Shown: positions 25,911 through 34,499 of the stretch, one piece after another
Numbering within the stretch: the stretch's first letter is position 1
How the letters are laid out: each line of letters begins with the position of its first letter
Notes under the pieces: generated by a model
The model's database searches: none
The model's input: only the letters and a program-made list of their open reading frames with translations
Told to the model about the DNA's origin: nothing
Program-made: the position numbers and the translations under genes
DNA from: Candidatus Colinaster equi
GTDB taxonomy: Bacteria; Bacillota; Clostridia; Lachnospirales; Lachnospiraceae
NCBI GenBank assembly: GCA_018064425.1
Contig: JAGHVF010000001.1
Location: 1-50,524 of the forward strand
DNA: 50,524 nt
Direction: 5' to 3'

Positions 25911-26381
25911 ATGAACTTTGATTTGGATATGAGTACGGATATGGTTAAGTTTGGCGATATGCCGCCACAAGCATTTTTACTTGGACTTCTGAGTGCGTTT
26001 GATAATAGATTTCAAGCATGTGCTGACAATTTTTTTCAGGAGATAACTTGGAAACAATTTTTTGCAATTATTTGCATTAAAATATGCACGGAAGAACCTA
26101 CAATAAATGAATTGGCGGAAATCATGGGCAGTTCGCATCAGAATGTAAAGCAGATTCTGTTGAAACTGGAAGGTAAAGGATTCGTGACCATGATTGCGGA
26201 TGAAAAGGATAAGAGAAAGCAACGCATTGTGCTGACGAAGGCGTGTAGGGATTTCTGTGAAAAAAATGATGAGCAAAGCCGAGAGATTATCCGCAGGATA
26301 TTTGATGGAATAGAAGAAGAGCATTTGCTGGCGGCCATAATGACAATTCAAAAAATGGAAAGGAATATAAGTGAGCTATGA
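25911..26381 (+). CDS. MarR family transcriptional regulator
   Basis: A 156-residue winged-helix repressor. The helix-turn-helix region TINELAEIMGSSHQNVKQILLKLEGKG lies at about 64-90, and the wing MIADEKDKRKQRIVLT follows. MarR dimers bind palindromes and leave the DNA on contact with phenolics, oxidants or drugs. Its own promoter contains an 18-bp-arm palindrome, so autorepression is likely. The ATG at 25911 follows GGAGGG; an in-frame TTG at 25899 overlaps that site and is rejected. The stop overlaps the flavodoxin start (ATGA). Confidence 0.9.
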   Translation: MNFDLDMSTDMVKFGDMPPQAFLLGLLSAFDNRFQACADNFFQEITWKQFFAIICIKICTEEPTINELAEIMGSSHQNVKQILLKLEGKGFVTMIADEKDKRKQRIVLTKACRDFCEKNDEQSREIIRRIFDGIEEEHLLAAIMTIQKMERNISEL

Positions 26382-26914
26382 AAAAATTGGTTATTTATAC
26401 GTCACAAACAGGTTTTACAAAAAAGTATGCTGAATGGATATCGGCAAGATTGAATGCTGATGTGTTAACTATTCAGGAAGCAAAGAATATGAAGATGGAT
26501 TTCTATGATGAGTATGATGCCATTATATATGGCGGTTGGACAATGGCAGGCAGTGTTGTTGGTTCCAAATGGTTTCTTAAAAATGCTTCAGATTGGAAGG
26601 ATAAAAGATTGGTACTTTTTTGCGTTGGAGCAAGTCCGGAAGCCAATCCTGATGTTGAAGTAAGCCTTTCCAAACTGCTTACGGATGAACAGAGAACATA
26701 TATTAAAGTATTTTACTGTCAGGGAGGCCTTGATTATTCAAGAATGAAGACTCCGTCAAAATTGGCGATGAAGCTTTTGGCATCAACACTTTCGAAAAAG
26801 AAAGATGCGGATCAAAAAGAGAAAGATATGGCAGAGATGATTAGCCATTCTTATGATATTTCTGACGAAAAGTATATTCTTCCGATAGTTCAATATATTG
26901 AAGAGGCTATGTAA
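26378..26914 (+). CDS. Flavodoxin-domain protein (HemG-like)
   Basis: A 178-residue FMN-binding flavodoxin-like protein. IYTSQTGFTKKYAEWI (about 5-20) is the phosphate-binding loop, AIIYGGWTMAGSV (about 48-60) and LFCVGASP (about 80-87) contribute to the FMN site. It resembles the menaquinone-dependent protoporphyrinogen oxidase (HemG)/flavodoxin domain family, but in Clostridia such proteins are usually general electron-transfer or stress flavoproteins. Overlap with marR by four bases implies joint expression and control, perhaps in redox or electrophile stress (inference). Confidence 0.82.
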   Translation: MKKLVIYTSQTGFTKKYAEWISARLNADVLTIQEAKNMKMDFYDEYDAIIYGGWTMAGSVVGSKWFLKNASDWKDKRLVLFCVGASPEANPDVEVSLSKLLTDEQRTYIKVFYCQGGLDYSRMKTPSKLAMKLLASTLSKKKDADQKEKDMAEMISHSYDISDEKYILPIVQYIEEAM

Positions 26915-27088
26915 ATGAAAGGATTCGAATATGTACCATGGACCGCAGCATGCAGTAAATATCAAATATCAGACAGCGAAATAAAATATCCTACTCATTT
27001 TTCGGCAATTTGGAATTATCCGGATGAGGATTTGGTATACTTTGATGGTACAATCAGTAGTATTATATATGATGAGGTTACAAAATGA
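26915..27088 (+). CDS. Small hypothetical protein (57 residues)
   Basis: The ATG directly follows the flavodoxin stop codon (TAAATG), so it can be translated by coupled re-initiation. The 57-residue product is acidic and aromatic-rich (five Tyr, two Trp, three Phe: starting MKGFEYVPWTAACSKY), soluble, with one Cys. No family is recognised. It would be the third gene of the marR-flavodoxin operon. Confidence 0.5.
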   Translation: MKGFEYVPWTAACSKYQISDSEIKYPTHFSAIWNYPDEDLVYFDGTISSIIYDEVTK

Positions 27089-27153
27089 CCCCCTAACCCC
27101 GTCCCCCGGGAGACCAAGAGGTCAAGAGACCAAGAGGCTAAAGGAGAGAGACA
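27089..27153 (+). repeat. C-rich run and 16-bp tandem repeat before the TraX gene
   Basis: 27089-27107 is an unusual C-rich run with three blocks of four or five C (G-rich on the other strand). A 16-bp unit GAGACCAAGAGGTCAA (27110-27125) is repeated at 27126-27141 with two changes, leading directly into the ribosome site AAAGGAG (27140-27146). It is unlike the surrounding AT-rich sequence. Confidence 0.6.
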
Positions 27154-27882
27154 ATGAAGAATGGATTAAACTCTAATCAAATTAAATTTATTGCTATAAT
27201 TGCAATGACGATTGATCATATAACATGGCTGTTTTATCCGGGATGCCAAAAAATCTGGTGGGTAATGTTGTTGCATATAATAGGACGACTAACAGCTCCG
27301 ATAATGTGGTTTTTCATAGCGGAAGGATTCCACTATACCAAAAATGTTAAGAAGTATGTTTTTAGGCTGTTTACATTTGCTATAATATCTCATTTTGCTT
27401 ATAATTTTGCAGGCGGAATTCCGTTTGTTCCAAATGGAATGTTCAATATGACCAGTGTGATGTGGTCGCTTGCGTGGTCAGTCGTTCTTATGTTGATCTT
27501 TACAACTGATAAGTTACCGCAATGGATGAAAATAGTGTTGACAATTTTGATTTGTTTCATAACATTTCCTTCGGATTGGTCGACAATTGCGGCAATGTGT
27601 CCGGTATATTTATATTTGAATCGAAATAACTTTAAGAAACAAGCACTCACGATGTTTATTTGGACTCTTATGTATGCAATCATATATTTCATTTTCATAG
27701 ATAAAATATATGGAGTTATTCAAATGTGTACGCTGTTATCTTTGCCTATCCTAAAGCAATATAACGGAGAGCGTGGACATTGGAAGGGTATGAAGTGGTT
27801 CTTCTATCTGTATTACCCGGCACATCTGTTTGTTATTGGAATTATCAGAGTGTTGATGGGAAATGGCAGCATTTTCCCGTAG
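27154..27882 (+). CDS. TraX family membrane protein
   Basis: A 242-residue integral membrane protein with about eight helices, matching the TraX family named after the F-pilin N-acetyltransferase. Diagnostic stretches are the start LNSNQIKFIAIIAMTIDHITW, the GRLTAPIMWFFIAEGFHYT segment and the C-terminal FFYLYYPAHLFVIGIIR. Chromosomal Firmicute members are not tied to conjugation; they probably are membrane acyltransferases of unknown substrate. No conjugation genes are nearby. Its ribosome site lies at the end of the tandem repeat described at 27089-27153. Confidence 0.85.
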   Translation: MKNGLNSNQIKFIAIIAMTIDHITWLFYPGCQKIWWVMLLHIIGRLTAPIMWFFIAEGFHYTKNVKKYVFRLFTFAIISHFAYNFAGGIPFVPNGMFNMTSVMWSLAWSVVLMLIFTTDKLPQWMKIVLTILICFITFPSDWSTIAAMCPVYLYLNRNNFKKQALTMFIWTLMYAIIYFIFIDKIYGVIQMCTLLSLPILKQYNGERGHWKGMKWFFYLYYPAHLFVIGIIRVLMGNGSIFP

Positions 27883-28012
27883 AGCACACATGTCGTGGAA
27901 ATGGAACTCAAATTGGTGGCAAGGGCTTTGTTGCCTGCAGAGATTAACGAGGGCAGTAAAGTAAAATATGAGATGTAATCTTATTCGATGGAATAAGGTG
28001 AAAGAAGCAATT

Positions 28013-28696
28013 ATGAAAACAATAAAGAAGGCGTTTGTGGCATCTTTACCTGTAATGGCGGGATATCTGGTGCTTAGTACGGGCTTTGGGATGCTGCTTG
28101 CATCCAAAGGATACGGAGTGTTTACATCACTTGCGATGAGTGTATTTATATATGCGGGCTCTATGCAGTTTGTGGCGGTTGACTTAATTGCAAACAGCGC
28201 AAGTCTTATTGCCGTTGCACTTACCACCGTTATGGTCAATGCCAGACATTTGTTCTATGGCATATCAATGATTGATAAGTATAAGAATGTGGGTAAAGGG
28301 AAGCCGTATATGATATTTGCGCTTACAGATGAGACATATTCGCTTGTTTGCGCAGATAATGATATGAATAGCAGGGAATACAGCAATTATTGTTTATATG
28401 TATCTGTTTTCAATCATTTATATTGGATAACCGGAAGTGTACTTGGCGTATTAATCGGCATGATATTGCCGTTTGATGTTACGGGGATAGACTTTGCGTT
28501 AACTGCGTTGTTCCTTACGGTAGCAACCAAGCAGTGGACTGAGACAAAAGATCATATGCCTGCAATTATCGGAGCGGTATCTTCACTGTTGTGCCTTTTT
28601 ATCTTTGGGAAAGATAATTTTCTTATCCCCACAATGATAATTATGATTATTGCTTTATATGTACTTAGGCTGATAAGGGGGGATAAAGATGCTTAG
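28013..28696 (+). CDS. azlC: AzlC family branched-chain amino acid exporter subunit
   Basis: A 227-residue membrane protein, the large subunit of the AzlCD/YgaZH-type exporter for branched-chain amino acids and analogues. Hallmarks are AFVASLPVMAGYLVLSTGFGML, the FIYAGSMQFVAVDL segment and VMVNARHLFYGIS. About seven helices. The start is uncertain: ATG 28013 gives the family-typical N-terminus but only AAGGTG twelve bases upstream; GTG 27998 is an alternative. Its stop overlaps azlD by eight bases. The 130-bp gap before it shows no clear promoter. Confidence 0.88.
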   Translation: MKTIKKAFVASLPVMAGYLVLSTGFGMLLASKGYGVFTSLAMSVFIYAGSMQFVAVDLIANSASLIAVALTTVMVNARHLFYGISMIDKYKNVGKGKPYMIFALTDETYSLVCADNDMNSREYSNYCLYVSVFNHLYWITGSVLGVLIGMILPFDVTGIDFALTALFLTVATKQWTETKDHMPAIIGAVSSLLCLFIFGKDNFLIPTMIIMIIALYVLRLIRGDKDA

Positions 28697-29012
28697 CAAA
28701 TATTACCCTTTAGCTGCTATTGCGATAATAGCGATTGTAACATGTATGCTTCGTTTCGTACCTTTCCTTCTGTTTATAGGACGTAAGACCCCTAAGGCGA
28801 TAGAATACTTGGGAAGAGTTCTGCCGGGGGCAATTATGACGATGCTGGTTGTGTATTGCCTACGCTCAACGGATATTTGCGGTACAGGTCATGGAATTGC
28901 GGAGCTTGTATCATGTGTAATCATTGTTGTTTTGCAAAAATGGCGTAAAAATACGCTTTTGAGTATTGTGACGGGTACGGTCTGCTATATGCTGTTAATC
29001 CGCATAATATGA
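28689..29012 (+). CDS. azlD: AzlD family protein (small exporter subunit)
   Basis: A 107-residue membrane protein with about four helices, the small partner of AzlC. TCMLRFVPFLLF and the RVLPGAIMTMLVVYCLR segment are typical. It overlaps azlC by eight bases, as usual for this pair. Confidence 0.88.
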   Translation: MLSKYYPLAAIAIIAIVTCMLRFVPFLLFIGRKTPKAIEYLGRVLPGAIMTMLVVYCLRSTDICGTGHGIAELVSCVIIVVLQKWRKNTLLSIVTGTVCYMLLIRII

Positions 29013-29041
29013 TGATTTTTGATACATTATTCTGCTTTTTG

Positions 29042-29100
29042 GGTACAAAATGTGTCATTTAGGTACAAAATGTACACTTTTTCATAGAACATGATATATT
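29042..29100 (+). promoter_or_regulatory. 20-bp-spaced direct repeats and candidate promoter between convergent genes
   Basis: GGTACAAAATGT occurs at 29042-29053 and 29062-29073, 20 bp apart. Just downstream, TGTACA (29071-29076) and extended -10 TGATATATT (29092-29100) could form a promoter with 18-bp spacing. The only downstream element on this strand is the terminator at 29140-29167, so a short RNA of about 65 nt would result. Its role is unknown. Confidence 0.35.
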
Positions 29101-29135
29101 ACAAATACAGTGTGTAGGGGATAGCATACAATATA

Positions 29136-29175
29136 TAAAAGAGCCGTTATCATTTGATAACGGCTCTCTTGTTTT
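29136..29175. terminator. Bidirectional terminator between azlD and the SGNH gene
   Basis: A perfect 13-bp stem AGAGCCGTTATCA/TGATAACGGCTCT (29140-29152, 29155-29167) with A-rich sequence on the left and T-rich on the right, so it can act for both convergent genes. Confidence 0.88.
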
Positions 29176-29180
29176 GTCCT

Positions 29181-30494
29181 TTATTCGTCTGTACTCGGAG
29201 GCTCTGTTTCGGGAGCCGGTTCCGACTCGGGCGGTTCTGTAGTCGGCTCCGTAGTCGGTTCTGCTGTTGGCTCTGCTGTAGGCTCTGCAGTCGGTTCGTT
29301 AGTCGGTTCTGCCGTAGGCTCTGCTGTAGGCTCCGGTGTGGGCTCTATAGTCGGTTCGGGCTTTGGCGTCGGCTTCGGCGTAGGCTTTACCGGATCGGTA
29401 GGCTTTGGAACCAGAGTTGGCGTAGGCTTAATTTGAATTGTGGGAGATGGCGATAATGTTGGCTCCACAATTTTTTCAATTGGGGTAATGGTTGGCATCT
29501 GAGTAGGAGTAACAAGTGATTTACTGTTTGTTACAGCAGGCAGACCTGTCATTATAGCCTTATATTCTCCGGAAGGTTTTACGTAATGGACTTTGAATTC
29601 GCCTTCATCAGAGATGCCCGGTACAGGGTGGTGAATAATGTAGTCGATTATTACGTTATATGCACTTGCTTTATAGTGCAAACCATCTCCGCAATCATAT
29701 TCTTTTTTTATACTTCCGTTTTTATCTTTAAGTTCACTTGATACATCAAGATAGTAGATGCCTTCATATTGTGCTAACGCCAACAGAAAATTGTTGTACT
29801 TGTCAATCCATTCGTTTTTGACGGAACCTCTATATGTACCGTTATCATCAACGGGCCATATTGACATAAGCACAATTTTACTGTTAGGTGCCATTTGCAT
29901 AATGTGCTCAACCAGCTCTGTATAGCTTTTTTCGTATTTTTCTTCCGACATACCGTTCATACCGTTTACACCATAACTGATGTATAAAACAGGCGCATCT
30001 ACGGCACTTAAGTATTGTTTAAGAGTATATTGTTTACCACTGTTTTGTGTGAAGGTATTGTTCTCAACGCTTGTGTGTGCAATACCGACTTGAGCTAAAG
30101 CATTCTCATCCGAAATAAATCCGTAACTGACCATTGCTACTGTTCTGGAATCACCAAGAAAATAGCAGTTATTCATATAACCGTTGCGGGTATTCTTATT
30201 ATATTCAAGTACTGTGGAATATTCTTCGGTGTCAGCAGCCTCATTCGAATGTGACTGTGGCTTGGTTTGCGCTGAATCGATGTCATCGTTGGCTATACCA
30301 AAAATATCCGCATAGTCATTGACATCAGCTTCGGGTATCGGCGCGGGTGTATTGTTCTTTTGGTGTAAACATACTCCGATTATGCCGATTGTGACTGCCA
30401 CAATTGCAACAATAATGATGAGGTAGTAGTGGCAACAGAACTTCTTTATTTTTCGCCATGAGCGAATTATGCATTTGAAAAATTCAACTCTCAT
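29181..30494 (-). CDS. Membrane-anchored SGNH/GDSL-type hydrolase with Pro-Thr-Glu repeat tail
   Basis: A 437-residue surface protein. A single N-terminal helix (about 23-43) anchors it; an SGNH-hydrolase domain (about 108-295) has the nucleophile motif FLGDSRT (Ser 116), an SYGVNGMNG block and the catalytic DGLHY (Asp 270, His 273). Residues about 350-437 are low-complexity Pro/Thr/Glu/Ala repeats (variants of EPTAEPT), probably a wall-spanning or glycosylated stalk, here at the C-terminus. Such enzymes are often esterases on acetylated polysaccharide or cell-wall polymers; the substrate is not known. It is divergent from rqcH and convergent with azlD. Confidence 0.85.
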   Translation of the reverse strand: MRVEFFKCIIRSWRKIKKFCCHYYLIIIVAIVAVTIGIIGVCLHQKNNTPAPIPEADVNDYADIFGIANDDIDSAQTKPQSHSNEAADTEEYSTVLEYNKNTRNGYMNNCYFLGDSRTVAMVSYGFISDENALAQVGIAHTSVENNTFTQNSGKQYTLKQYLSAVDAPVLYISYGVNGMNGMSEEKYEKSYTELVEHIMQMAPNSKIVLMSIWPVDDNGTYRGSVKNEWIDKYNNFLLALAQYEGIYYLDVSSELKDKNGSIKKEYDCGDGLHYKASAYNVIIDYIIHHPVPGISDEGEFKVHYVKPSGEYKAIMTGLPAVTNSKSLVTPTQMPTITPIEKIVEPTLSPSPTIQIKPTPTLVPKPTDPVKPTPKPTPKPEPTIEPTPEPTAEPTAEPTNEPTAEPTAEPTAEPTTEPTTEPPESEPAPETEPPSTDE

Positions 30495-30610
30495 AATTAT
30501 AATATAGTGGTTGGAGTCTAACTATTAGCTTCAAAATCTATATCTATTATATACATGTATGCTCGGACGGACAAGTCTTTAAGAGTTTATGGCATACAAA
30601 TGAGGTTGAC

Positions 30611-32383
30611 ATGGCATTTGATGGAATAACTGTTGCGGCAATCGTGCATGAATTTAATACATTCTTAAAGGATGGAAGAATATATAAAATAGCGCAGCCT
30701 GAGAAGGATGAGCTGTTAATTACTGTCAAAAACGGCGGCAATCAGTACAGAGTGCTTCTTTCTGCCAATGCCTCACTGCCTTTAGCGTATCTTACAAATG
30801 ATAATAAGGTCAGCCCGGCTGTTGCACCGACATTTACCATGTTGCTTAGAAAGCATTTGCAAAACGGCAGAATAATAAGCATTAGCCAGCCTGATTTTGA
30901 AAGAATAATCATGTTTGAAATAGAACACCTTGATGAAATGGGGGATATTTGCAGGAAGCGTCTGATAGTGGAATTGATGGGAAAATACAGTAACATCATT
31001 TTTACGGATAGCGATAATAAGATACTGGACAGTATTAAACATATTAATGCGATGGTCAGCTCGGTTAGAGAGGTACTGCCGGGAGGTACATACGAATATC
31101 CGCCCAAAGATGGTAAAATCAATCCGCTTACGACAGATTACGATGAATTTGCTCGAGTCCTTCGTGACAAAAATTGTGAAATCGGAAAAGCGTTATATAT
31201 GTCGTATACCGGTATATCGCCTTATATGGCATATCGAATGGTTGAAGCAACGGAAAATATGTCTGATAAATGGGAAAGCATGGGCGCAGGCGAAGCATTA
31301 TCGGATGAGATGCTGAATAGACTGTGGGGATGTTTTGCAGACCTGTTTAACAGGGTAGGGGAGGGGAATTTTGCCCCTCAACTTATATATGAAAACGGTG
31401 AAGTGACAGAGTATATTATGGCGGATGCCACAAGTGCTGCAAAGACAACACCTGCTGCAACTGACGGAGATGATTACAAGCCGGTAAGTGATTTGATTGT
31501 TTCTTTTTATAAAGAAAAAGAAACAAAAACAAGATCAAAACAAAAATCGGCTGATTTGCGAAAAATAGTGCAGACTATCTTGGAAAGAGATGTTAAAAAA
31601 TATGATCTTCAATTGAAACAATTGAAAGATACTGATAAGATGGAGAAGTATAAAGTATATGGCGAATTATTGCATACATATGGCTATTCGGTTGAGGACG
31701 GAGCGAAGCAGATAACGGTGAACAATTACTATACCAATGAACCGATTACGATACCGTTGGATGATACGATAAGCGCCATGGATAATGCAAAGCGCTATTT
31801 CGATAAGTATGGCAAACTTAAAAGAACCAAAGAAGCTTTGCTTAAGCTTACCGTTGAGGTGAAAGAACAGATAGATCATCTTGAATCCATTTTGCAGGCT
31901 TTGGATATTGCTGAACGCGAAGAGGACATTAATGAGATAAAAGAAGAGATGATTGAGTCCGGATATATCAGACGTAAAAGCACCAAGGGTGTTAAACAAA
32001 GGTTTAAGAGCAAACCGTACCATTTTGTCGGCAAGGATGGATTTCATATGTATGTCGGCAAGAATAATTATCAGAATGATGAGTTGACCTTCAAGATGGC
32101 TAATGGCGGGGATTGGTGGTTTCATGCCAAAGGTCTGCCGGGGTCACATGTTATACTGAAATGCGACGGAAAGGAACCTACGGATCGCACATTTGAAGAG
32201 GCAGCCAGACTTGCCGCACATTTTTCAAAAGGGAACGGAAGCGACAGGGTAGAGATTGACTATTTGAAACGCAAGGATGTCAAGAAACCAAACGGTTCCA
32301 AACCCGGATTTGTAGTGTATTACACAAATTATTCAATGGTGATAGATAATAATATAGGAGGGTTAGAACAAGTAGAAGAATAA
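30611..32383 (+). CDS. rqcH: Ribosome quality control NFACT protein RqcH (fibronectin-binding protein A homologue)
   Basis: A 590-residue NFACT-family protein, often labelled fibronectin-binding protein, whose characterised relatives bind stalled 50S subunits and add C-terminal alanine tails. NFACT-N with MAFDGITVAAIVHEF and the PDFERIIMFEIE core, a helical coiled-coil middle (about 330-450) and the NFACT-R domain with KDGFHMYVGKNNYQND, WWFHAKGLPGSHVIL (about 477-520) are all present. Length is normal. The start ATG follows GAGG at 30602-30605. The 5'-nucleotidase-like gene follows after 36 bases. Confidence 0.92.
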   Translation: MAFDGITVAAIVHEFNTFLKDGRIYKIAQPEKDELLITVKNGGNQYRVLLSANASLPLAYLTNDNKVSPAVAPTFTMLLRKHLQNGRIISISQPDFERIIMFEIEHLDEMGDICRKRLIVELMGKYSNIIFTDSDNKILDSIKHINAMVSSVREVLPGGTYEYPPKDGKINPLTTDYDEFARVLRDKNCEIGKALYMSYTGISPYMAYRMVEATENMSDKWESMGAGEALSDEMLNRLWGCFADLFNRVGEGNFAPQLIYENGEVTEYIMADATSAAKTTPAATDGDDYKPVSDLIVSFYKEKETKTRSKQKSADLRKIVQTILERDVKKYDLQLKQLKDTDKMEKYKVYGELLHTYGYSVEDGAKQITVNNYYTNEPITIPLDDTISAMDNAKRYFDKYGKLKRTKEALLKLTVEVKEQIDHLESILQALDIAEREEDINEIKEEMIESGYIRRKSTKGVKQRFKSKPYHFVGKDGFHMYVGKNNYQNDELTFKMANGGDWWFHAKGLPGSHVILKCDGKEPTDRTFEEAARLAAHFSKGNGSDRVEIDYLKRKDVKKPNGSKPGFVVYYTNYSMVIDNNIGGLEQVEE

Positions 32384-32419
32384 CATGTGTTTTTACATAC
32401 ACAGAAGCTTGCGAAGAAA

Positions 32420-34345
32420 ATGAAAATACGATTTAATTTATTGATAAAATTCATATTGCTTTTTACAGGGCTTGCAACAGTGGCATTTTTTGCTGTCGGT
32501 CGAGTACATGCCGATGATACCAAACATGTACGAATTCTTTTTACACATGATATACATTCGTATGTAAACGGTGAGATATCTCAAGTAGGCGATGAATATG
32601 TCGAACATGGCAATATGGCCCGCCTCAAGACACTGGTTGACGAGTACAAGGATGAAAACAGCGTATATCTTGATGGTGGAGATATCGCCATGGGTACTCT
32701 TTTTCAATCAGGATTTGATGACAAGATATATGAGATGCGCTTACTCGGAATGTGCGGTTGTGATGTCACAACTGTGGGTAATCACGAATGGGATTTAGGC
32801 GGATACGGATTTGCCGATTTTATGAACAGTTGTACACAATATGCTTCACAGGGAGAGGCTTTACCTGCATATGTTCAGGCTAATCTTGATTTTAGCGGCG
32901 AGTTAACGAAGGAACAGCAGGCGGTCAAAGATGCCATGGACGGATATGGGGCATCACCGTATAAGATACTTGAGACCAATGGCACAAAGATTGCCGTATT
33001 TGGCGTGCTGGGCGAGGAAGCTATTAGCGATTCGCCTACAAGCGGAATGAAATTTGTCAATTACATTGATGCTGCAAAAGCGATTGTAGATACAATTAAC
33101 GAAAAGGAACATCCCGATTTGATAGTGTGTCTGTCTCATTCGGGTACGGATGGCGATATTGAAGACGGCGAAGATATTAAATTGGCTAAAGAAGTACCGG
33201 ACATTGATGTAATAATCAGTGCACACTCGCATGATCAATATAACACACCGATTATTGTCGGTGACACAATACTTGTATCAGCAAAATGCTATTTGTACTA
33301 TCTTGGCTGTCTGGATGTGGATGTAAAAGAGGGCGTAGCTTTATGTACCGATTATAAGCTGATTCCTATTGACGAAAAGGTCAAAGCTGACAGAGAAGTA
33401 GCAAACAAACTTAATGAATTTAAGAATGAAATAGAGAAGGATTATCTGGAAAAATACGGTTTTGAATATGATGAAGTGTTATGTTCTTCCGATTTTGCTA
33501 CCATGTCCGTAGATGAAATGTATGCGGCAAACGGCGAATTCAATACAGGTAATTTGATTGCCGATTCGTATATGTATGCAGCAAAAAAGAACGGTGTTTC
33601 GGTTGATGTGGCAGCCGTAGGACTCGGAACTATCAGGGATAACATTGTGCCGGGAGAGATTACTGCAGCGAAGGCTTTTGAGATATGTTCACTCGGAAAA
33701 GGTTCTGACGGTTCGGCGGGACATCCGCTTGTTGTTGTGCATGTTACGGGACGTGAACTTCGGCTGATTGCGGAATTGGATGCATCGCTTGGCGATGTTG
33801 TCAGCTCAATAAGAATGAGTTATTCCGGATTAAAGGTTGAATATAATGATAAGCGTGCTGTTTTGGATAAGGTTACAAGCTGTAAAGTCAGAAGAGATGA
33901 CGGTACATGGGAGGAAATAGACAAGGATAAGATCTATACGGCATGCGTAAATGTTTATGCTGCCAATATGATTGGTATGGTAAACGGCTTGTCCAAAGGA
34001 ACATTGAAGATTGTGCCAAAGATGGAAGACGGTACACCGGTTGAAGATATTTATGATTGCGTAATGTTGGATAAAGAAGGCAATGAAGTAAAGGAATGGG
34101 TAGCTTTTGCGGATTACATTTCAAGCTTTGAGCCTGTAAACGGTGTAGCAAAACTGCCTGACAGTTACAGAGATCCTGACGCAAGAAAAGTAAAATATGA
34201 AGCCGGCGGATTGGCGGTATTTGTCAATCCTGGTGTGTCAACACATGTAATATGCGGATTGGCAATAGTAATATCAATTATTATTGTTTTGATATGTAAG
34301 AGAATCGTTTTGAGAATTAAAAGAAAGAACAATTTGACGAAATGA
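32420..34345 (+). CDS. Secreted, membrane-anchored 5'-nucleotidase/metallophosphatase family protein
   Basis: A 641-residue UshA-like protein. The signal peptide ends near VHADD (about 31). The metallophosphatase domain has metal-binding motifs THDIHS (42-47), DGGDIAMG, GNHEWD, LSHSGTDGD and SAHSHD; the C-terminal nucleotidase domain includes NTGNLIADSYMYA. A hydrophobic helix near 605-628 followed by basic residues anchors the C-terminus, so it should be displayed outside, hydrolysing nucleotides or related phosphoesters for salvage. The first motif has His-Ser where many enzymes have Asn-Asp (ND/NHG), a family variation. ATG 32420 gives the best signal peptide; an upstream GTG at 32387 is less likely. 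Confidence 0.9.
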   Translation: MKIRFNLLIKFILLFTGLATVAFFAVGRVHADDTKHVRILFTHDIHSYVNGEISQVGDEYVEHGNMARLKTLVDEYKDENSVYLDGGDIAMGTLFQSGFDDKIYEMRLLGMCGCDVTTVGNHEWDLGGYGFADFMNSCTQYASQGEALPAYVQANLDFSGELTKEQQAVKDAMDGYGASPYKILETNGTKIAVFGVLGEEAISDSPTSGMKFVNYIDAAKAIVDTINEKEHPDLIVCLSHSGTDGDIEDGEDIKLAKEVPDIDVIISAHSHDQYNTPIIVGDTILVSAKCYLYYLGCLDVDVKEGVALCTDYKLIPIDEKVKADREVANKLNEFKNEIEKDYLEKYGFEYDEVLCSSDFATMSVDEMYAANGEFNTGNLIADSYMYAAKKNGVSVDVAAVGLGTIRDNIVPGEITAAKAFEICSLGKGSDGSAGHPLVVVHVTGRELRLIAELDASLGDVVSSIRMSYSGLKVEYNDKRAVLDKVTSCKVRRDDGTWEEIDKDKIYTACVNVYAANMIGMVNGLSKGTLKIVPKMEDGTPVEDIYDCVMLDKEGNEVKEWVAFADYISSFEPVNGVAKLPDSYRDPDARKVKYEAGGLAVFVNPGVSTHVICGLAIVISIIIVLICKRIVLRIKRKNNLTK

Positions 34346-34388
34346 GTATTTATTGAGTAATTTGCATATTAAACAACGTAGGCTTCCC

Positions 34389-34418
34389 TTGACTGTCGAT
34401 GCATTGTAGCCGTATAAT
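34389..34418 (+). promoter_or_regulatory. Promoter of the yicC-gmk-rpoZ-rimO-pgsA-cinA operon
   Basis: TTGACT (34389-34394), 18-bp spacer, TATAAT (34413-34418), about 80 bases before the yicC start. Confidence 0.7.
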
Positions 34419-34499
34419 ATGACAGAATGTGGTCTAAAGTACGTTTGGATGATATACACGTGAATGTAGACCATTTCAAATGAATATTTGGAGGATAAT

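Noticed and set aside
27154..27882. TraX as evidence of a conjugative element
   Set aside because: No relaxase, type IV secretion, integrase or att sites occur nearby; TraX-family proteins are common on Firmicute chromosomes.
27890..27964. 24-codon Trp-rich ORF (four Trp codons) upstream of azlC, resembling an attenuation leader peptide
   Set aside because: No ribosome site, no terminator/antiterminator pair before azlC, and Trp does not fit a branched-chain amino acid exporter.
29154..29456. Arg/Cys-rich open frame on the + strand
   Set aside because: It is the complement of the Pro-Thr-Glu repeat tail of the SGNH protein; low-complexity artefact.
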